Of a DNA stretch of 34,031 bases, positions 30,925 through 34,031 are shown in pieces. Every line of letters starts with the position of its first letter. Position 1 is the first letter of the stretch. The notes beneath the pieces were generated by a model. It had not been told where the DNA came from, did no database searches, and saw nothing but the letters and a program-made list of their open reading frames with translations. The position numbers and the translations under genes are program-made. Where the stretch lies: positions 1 through 34,031 of the forward strand of contig DATJSH010000267.1 of the NCBI GenBank assembly GCA_035504235.1. Reading direction: 5' to 3'. The DNA comes from DATARH01 sp035504235 (GTDB lineage Bacteria > Pseudomonadota > Alphaproteobacteria > ATCC43930 > CGMCC-115725).

Positions 30925-32067
30925 ATGGAGCAGTGGTGGCGGCCAGATCGCCTCGCCGCGCGGCGCACAAACCTCGCGGCGCGCAGCCGTATCCTCGGCG
31001 CGGTCAGGGATTTCTTCGCCGACGAGGGCTTCATCGAGGTGGAAACGCCGGCGTTGCAGATCAGTCCCGGTCTCGAGCCGCATTTGCGCGCTTTTACGAC
31101 AATGTTCAACGATCCGCACGACGGGACGCCCAATTTGCGTTATCTCCACACCTCGCCCGAATTCGCGATGAAAAAGCTGCTCGCCGGTGGGATGACGCGA
31201 ATCTGGCAGCTCGCGCGTGTGTTCCGCGACGGGGAGCGCGGCGCGACGCACCACCCCGAATTCGCGATGATAGAGTGGTACCGGGTGGGCGCGACCTATC
31301 TCGACCTGATGGACGATTGTGAAAAGCTGCTCAGGCATGCTCAGGTAGCTGCTTCGCCGCCTTATCGTCATCCCCGCGAAAGCGGGAACTCAGGGCAGCC
31401 TTCTGACCGCTTGCCCTCGGCCGCCCGCCTTGGCGGGAGCGACGAGCCGGGAGCCAACGACGCGGCGATGATGTCCTGGCAGGGCCACACGGCCGACGCG
31501 CGCCGGCCGTTCGAGCGCCTCTCGGTCGCCGAGGCTTTTGCGCGCCATGCCGGTATCGATATCCTCGCCACCGCGCCCGACCCAGCGCATCCGGATTTCG
31601 CGCTGCTCGCCGTAGCCGCGGAAACCACCGGCATCGCACCGCACCCCGGCGATGATTGGGAAGACCTCTACTTCCGCATCTTCCTTGACCGCGTCGAGCG
31701 GCATCTTGGCGTCGGGGCGCCGACCATCCTCTTCGACTACCCCGCTTGCATGGCCGCACTGTCGCGCCGCAAGCCCGGGGACCCCCGTCTCGCCGAGCGC
31801 TTCGAGCTTTATGTCTGCGGCCTGGAGGTCGCCAACGCCTTTTCCGAGCTGACCGATCCCGCGGAACAACGCACCCGTTTTCTTGCCGACCAGACCCGCA
31901 AGAAATTGCTCTACGGCGAGACCTATCCAATCGATGAGGACTTTCTCGCTGCGCTCGAGCATGGCCTGCCGGACTGCGCCGGGATTGCGCTCGGCTTCGA
32001 CCGGCTGGTTATGTTGTGCACCGGCGCTCGCATTATCGAGGACGTGCTGTGGGCGCCGGTCGACTAA
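30925..32067 (+). CDS. epmA: EF-P--(R)-beta-lysine ligase with a repeat-derived insertion
   Basis: 380 residues; family members are usually about 320-350. Class II lysyl-tRNA-synthetase-like catalytic domain without the tRNA-binding domain: VETPALQISPGLEPHL, ARVFRDGERGATHHPEFAMI (motif 2) and GIALGFDRLVMLCTGARI (motif 3). It adenylates (R)-beta-lysine and attaches it to EF-P. Residues about 144-180 are an insertion (PPYRHPRESGNSGQPSDRL and onward) encoded by two REP-type palindromes in frame; the flanking domain is unbroken. It probably forms a surface loop. ATG at 30925 follows AGGGGAAAG. Divergent from efp by 70 nt. The beta-lysine-making aminomutase EpmB is not in the window. Confidence 0.95.
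   Translation: MEQWWRPDRLAARRTNLAARSRILGAVRDFFADEGFIEVETPALQISPGLEPHLRAFTTMFNDPHDGTPNLRYLHTSPEFAMKKLLAGGMTRIWQLARVFRDGERGATHHPEFAMIEWYRVGATYLDLMDDCEKLLRHAQVAASPPYRHPRESGNSGQPSDRLPSAARLGGSDEPGANDAAMMSWQGHTADARRPFERLSVAEAFARHAGIDILATAPDPAHPDFALLAVAAETTGIAPHPGDDWEDLYFRIFLDRVERHLGVGAPTILFDYPACMAALSRRKPGDPRLAERFELYVCGLEVANAFSELTDPAEQRTRFLADQTRKKLLYGETYPIDEDFLAALEHGLPDCAGIALGFDRLVMLCTGARIIEDVLWAPVD
31366..31437. repeat. REP-type palindromes inside the epmA coding region
   Basis: CGTCATCCCCGCGAAAGCGG starts at 31366 and contains the hairpin CCCGC-GAAA-GCGGG. It is a form of a widespread proteobacterial repeat usually found between genes. A second palindrome CCCGCC-TT-GGCGGG lies at 31424-31437. Together they form most of the in-frame insertion in epmA. 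Confidence 0.8.
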
Positions 32068-32079
32068 ATTCGGCGCGGC

Positions 32080-32631
32080 CTATTTGGCGCGACCGTACCG
32101 TCCGACGATGTTGGCCGTGGCCAGCGCGTTGGCGTGCAGGTTGAACCCGACCTTGGCGCCCGAGGCGCTCTCGTCCAGCTCTAGCTTGGGGACTTTGAGC
32201 GCGTAAACGGTAATTTCGTAGTGATGGGCGTGATCGCCGGCCGGCGGACAGGGGCCGCCGTAAAACGAAAAACCGAAATCGTTCTTACCTTGGACCGCGC
32301 CTGCCGGTAGGTCTTTCGATGCATCGCTGCCGGCGCCGGCCGGCAGGCTGTGCGCCGATGCCGGAATATTGAACACGGTCCAGTGCCACCAGCCGCTGCC
32401 GGTCGGCGCGTCCGGATCGAACATCGTGACCGCAAAGCTTTGCGTACCGGCCGGTTCGCCGGACCAGGAGAGTGCCGGCGAGATGTTCTGTCCGGTGCAG
32501 CCGAAGCCGTTGAACACTTGCGCCGCCGCCATCGGGCTGCCGGCTTTGACGTCTGTCGAGGCCAGCTTGAATTCGGCGAGAGCTGGCGTTGCGACCGCCG
32601 CAAACGCCGCCGCCAGCAGTACCGCGCGCAT
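32080..32631 (-). CDS. Secreted YbhB/YbcL (PEBP)-family protein
   Basis: 183 residues. Signal peptide MRAVLLAAAFAAVATPALA with likely cleavage before EFKL, so periplasmic or secreted. Phosphatidylethanolamine-binding-protein fold of the bacterial YbhB/YbcL type: TMFDPDAPTGSGWWHWTVFN (anion pocket) and GPCPPAGDHAHHYEITVYAL. The function of bacterial members is poorly defined; they bind anionic ligands, and YbcL of pathogenic E. coli modulates host cells. A good G-rich ribosome-binding site (GGGGGAAGAG) precedes the ATG. It converges on epmA with only 12 nt between stops and lies 34 nt downstream of thiE on the same strand. Confidence 0.9.
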   Translation of the reverse strand: MRAVLLAAAFAAVATPALAEFKLASTDVKAGSPMAAAQVFNGFGCTGQNISPALSWSGEPAGTQSFAVTMFDPDAPTGSGWWHWTVFNIPASAHSLPAGAGSDASKDLPAGAVQGKNDFGFSFYGGPCPPAGDHAHHYEITVYALKVPKLELDESASGAKVGFNLHANALATANIVGRYGRAK

Positions 32632-32665
32632 TCTCTTCCCCCTTGTTCGCCTTTTAGGTTCAGCC

Positions 32666-33325
32666 TCAGTTATACGCCCGGCCGCATCTTTTGAATATGG
32701 CGTTAAAGTCCGCGACCGCCGACTTGGGACCCTTCGGGTAATTCCAGACGGCGCCGATGACGGCTAGAAAATCGGCGCCCGCTTCGACGAGCGGCACGCA
32801 ATTCTCCTGGGTGATGCCGCCGATGGCGCAGCACGGCACGACTGTCATGTCGGACCAGTCTTTAAGCACCTCTGGGCTCGGGTGATGCTTGGCGATCTTG
32901 GTTGTGCTGGGAAAGAAAGCGCCGAACGCAACGTAATCGGCGCCGGCCTCGCTCGCCACCAGCGCGCGATGGCGGCTCGCACCGCAGGTCACGCCGACGA
33001 TGCGGTCGGGGCCCACCTCCTGCCGGGCGCGTGCGTAGGGCCAGTCTTCCTCGCCGACATGCACGCCGTCGCAGTCGAGCTCGGCGGCGAGATCCGGCCG
33101 GTCGTTCATGATGAATGCGATGCCGCGCTCCTGGACGATCGGCTGCAGCCGCGCCGCCGCGGCGCGGATCGTCTCGTCGCCGACATCCTTCAGGCGCAGT
33201 TGCACCGCCGCCACGTCACCGCCGTCAAGGGCGGCTTCGAGGCGCGGGGCGAACTCGTGCGGATTGAGCCCGGGCGGCGTGATCAGGTAGAGCCGGGTCG
33301 TCGATTGATGCTCATCGGCCAACAA
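32666..33325 (-). CDS. thiE: Thiamine-phosphate synthase
   Basis: 219 residues. TIM-barrel enzyme joining HMP-pyrophosphate and thiazole phosphate to give thiamine monophosphate. Motifs: AAVQLRLKDVGDE, IMNDRPDLAAELDCDGVHVG (Mg2+ and pyrophosphate site), VGVTCG, FGAFFPSTTK and CCAIGGIT. The start is a TTG at 33325 with AGGA 7-8 nt upstream; that site lies inside a 20-codon frame that precedes it. I see no THI-box (TPP riboswitch) next to this gene, and the tight spacing to the aldolase gene suggests thiE is read from the aldolase promoter. Confidence 0.94.
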   Translation of the reverse strand: MLADEHQSTTRLYLITPPGLNPHEFAPRLEAALDGGDVAAVQLRLKDVGDETIRAAAARLQPIVQERGIAFIMNDRPDLAAELDCDGVHVGEEDWPYARARQEVGPDRIVGVTCGASRHRALVASEAGADYVAFGAFFPSTTKIAKHHPSPEVLKDWSDMTVVPCCAIGGITQENCVPLVEAGADFLAVIGAVWNYPKGPKSAVADFNAIFKRCGRAYN

Positions 33326-33327
33326 GA

Positions 33328-33390
33328 TCAGTCCTGCCCTTTGTAGATCTTGATGATCCGGTTGAGCATGTCGAGCGCCTCAAGCCTCAT
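33328..33390 (-). CDS. Possible 20-codon frame between the aldolase gene and thiE
   Basis: ATG at 33390 opens MRLEALDMLNRIIKIYKGQD and stops at 33328, 2 nt before the thiE start. It begins 6 nt after the aldolase stop. The tight fit and its amphipathic, charged content differ from the Arg/Pro-rich shadow frames of this DNA. It could be a coupling leader that brings ribosomes to the TTG of thiE, or a remnant. There is no good ribosome-binding site of its own. Confidence 0.25.
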   Translation of the reverse strand: MRLEALDMLNRIIKIYKGQD

Positions 33391-33396
33391 AATTGG

Positions 33397-34031
33397 TCAG
33401 GTCTTCACGGTGGAAGCGCGGTGGATCTCGTCGATCGATTGGGTAAGCGCCGTGTCGAATTCGGTGTCGCTCATCGAAGCGCGAAGGTCCTGAACAAGCG
33501 CGCGCGAGAAGCTCGCGATCATGCCGTGATTGGCTGCGAGGCGCTGGCAGGCGCCTGCGCGGTCATAGCCGCCGGAGAGGGCGACGACCCGGGCGACACG
33601 AGGGTGATTAATTAGGGGCATGTAAAGGTCGGGGACATCGGGCAGGGTCACTTTAAACATAACCTGTCGGCCGGCCGGCAGCGCGTCGGTTCCCTTTTTC
33701 AACTCGTTCAAGAGGATAGCTTCGGCGCCCTTCTTGTCCGGGCTTTTGATCGAGACCTCTGGTTCGAGGATCGGCATCAGCCCATGTTGAGCGATGCGCT
33801 CCCCAACCTCGAACTGCTGCGCGACGATCGCGGCGATTCCTTCTTTTGAGGCGAGATTGATCACTGAGCGCATCTTGGTGCCATAGACGCCGCGCTTGAC
33901 CGCGCGGTCGCACAGCTGATCGAGCTGCGGCATCGGCCGCATCAGCTGGACACCATCTTTTTCGGGTTCGAGCCCGCGATCGACTTTGACAAATGGCACA
34001 ACCCGCTTGTCATCCCACAGATAGGAAGCGG
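33397..34031 (-). CDS. Class I fructose-bisphosphate aldolase, partial (5' end outside window)
   Basis: About 211 codons of the 3' part. The frame continues off the end as ASYLWDDKRVVPFVKVDRGL, so the GTG at 33999 is internal and not a start. Schiff-base aldolase of the short bacterial class I (Fda) type: RGVYGTKMRSVINLASKEG, QQFEVGERIA, ILEPEVSIKSPDK, the lysine of VMFKVTLP (expected imine former), VALSGGYDRAGA and the C-terminal ANHGMIASFSRAL. It cleaves fructose-1,6-bisphosphate to dihydroxyacetone phosphate and glyceraldehyde-3-phosphate in glycolysis/gluconeogenesis. Followed on the same strand by a 20-codon frame and thiE. Confidence 0.95.
   Translation of the reverse strand, partial: ASYLWDDKRVVPFVKVDRGLEPEKDGVQLMRPMPQLDQLCDRAVKRGVYGTKMRSVINLASKEGIAAIVAQQFEVGERIAQHGLMPILEPEVSIKSPDKKGAEAILLNELKKGTDALPAGRQVMFKVTLPDVPDLYMPLINHPRVARVVALSGGYDRAGACQRLAANHGMIASFSRALVQDLRASMSDTEFDTALTQSIDEIHRASTVKT

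Noticed and set aside
33326..33396. TPP riboswitch ahead of thiE
   Set aside because: The gap is only about 70 nt and lacks THI-box-like conserved segments.

Overview
The window is high-GC, gene-dense DNA from an alphaproteobacterium, most likely Rhodospirillales or a close relative. That placement is inferred from family content and gene order (fdxA followed by carD; fructose-bisphosphate aldolase, thiE, epmA/efp, suhB and a MotA/OmpA pair in a row). It has not been confirmed by a search. I saw no tRNA, rRNA, CRISPR array, transposase or phage gene.

Layout. 1-714 is the 3' end of gatB. 758-6885 holds housekeeping and envelope genes: an L,D-transpeptidase, a tiny proline-rich lipoprotein, hpt with a co-oriented hypothetical gene, a 71-codon gene overlapping tail-to-tail with an AI-2E-type permease, a three-histidine cupin, and an OmpA-domain lipoprotein. 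Two strong hairpins separate the last two. 7046-9684 holds a Tat-exported GH1 glycosidase, an SMP-30/gluconolactonase and a solitary Flp-type pilin.

9756-21713 is a surface-glycan region. It contains a UDP-sugar 6-dehydrogenase and a UDP-glucuronate-4-epimerase-like enzyme (coupled, minus strand), a truncated epimerase remnant, an epimerase-fold protein that lacks the catalytic tyrosine, and a DegT-type sugar aminotransferase. Next comes a tightly packed minus-strand operon: GT-C membrane glycosyltransferase, methyltransferase, ArnC-like polyprenyl-phosphate glycosyltransferase, and a four-helix EamA/SMR protein. A GT-B-like transferase and a divergent FkbM methyltransferase with an unexplained C-terminal domain close the region. 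I infer a pathway that makes an amino or uronic sugar, loads it on a polyprenyl phosphate, flips it, and attaches it on the periplasmic side, similar in logic to the ArnC-ArnE/F-ArnT route. The acceptor is unknown.

21780-23793 has fdxA, carD and a calcineurin-fold protein that has lost most of its metal ligands. 23800-26449 is an operon of an orphan MalK/UgpC-type ATPase with two SDR oxidoreductases. 26597-34031 has a MotA-like/OmpA-like inner-membrane pair with a secreted proline-rich protein, suhB, efp divergent from epmA, a PEBP-family secreted protein, thiE and a partial class I aldolase. epmA carries an in-frame insertion made of REP-type palindromes, and a related palindrome pair sits between suhB and efp.

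The items most worth a second look are the lipid-linked sugar module (15140-19033), the metal-ligand-poor phosphatase homologue (22981), the Tyr-less epimerase (13010) beside a decayed epimerase, and the repeat-derived insertion in epmA.
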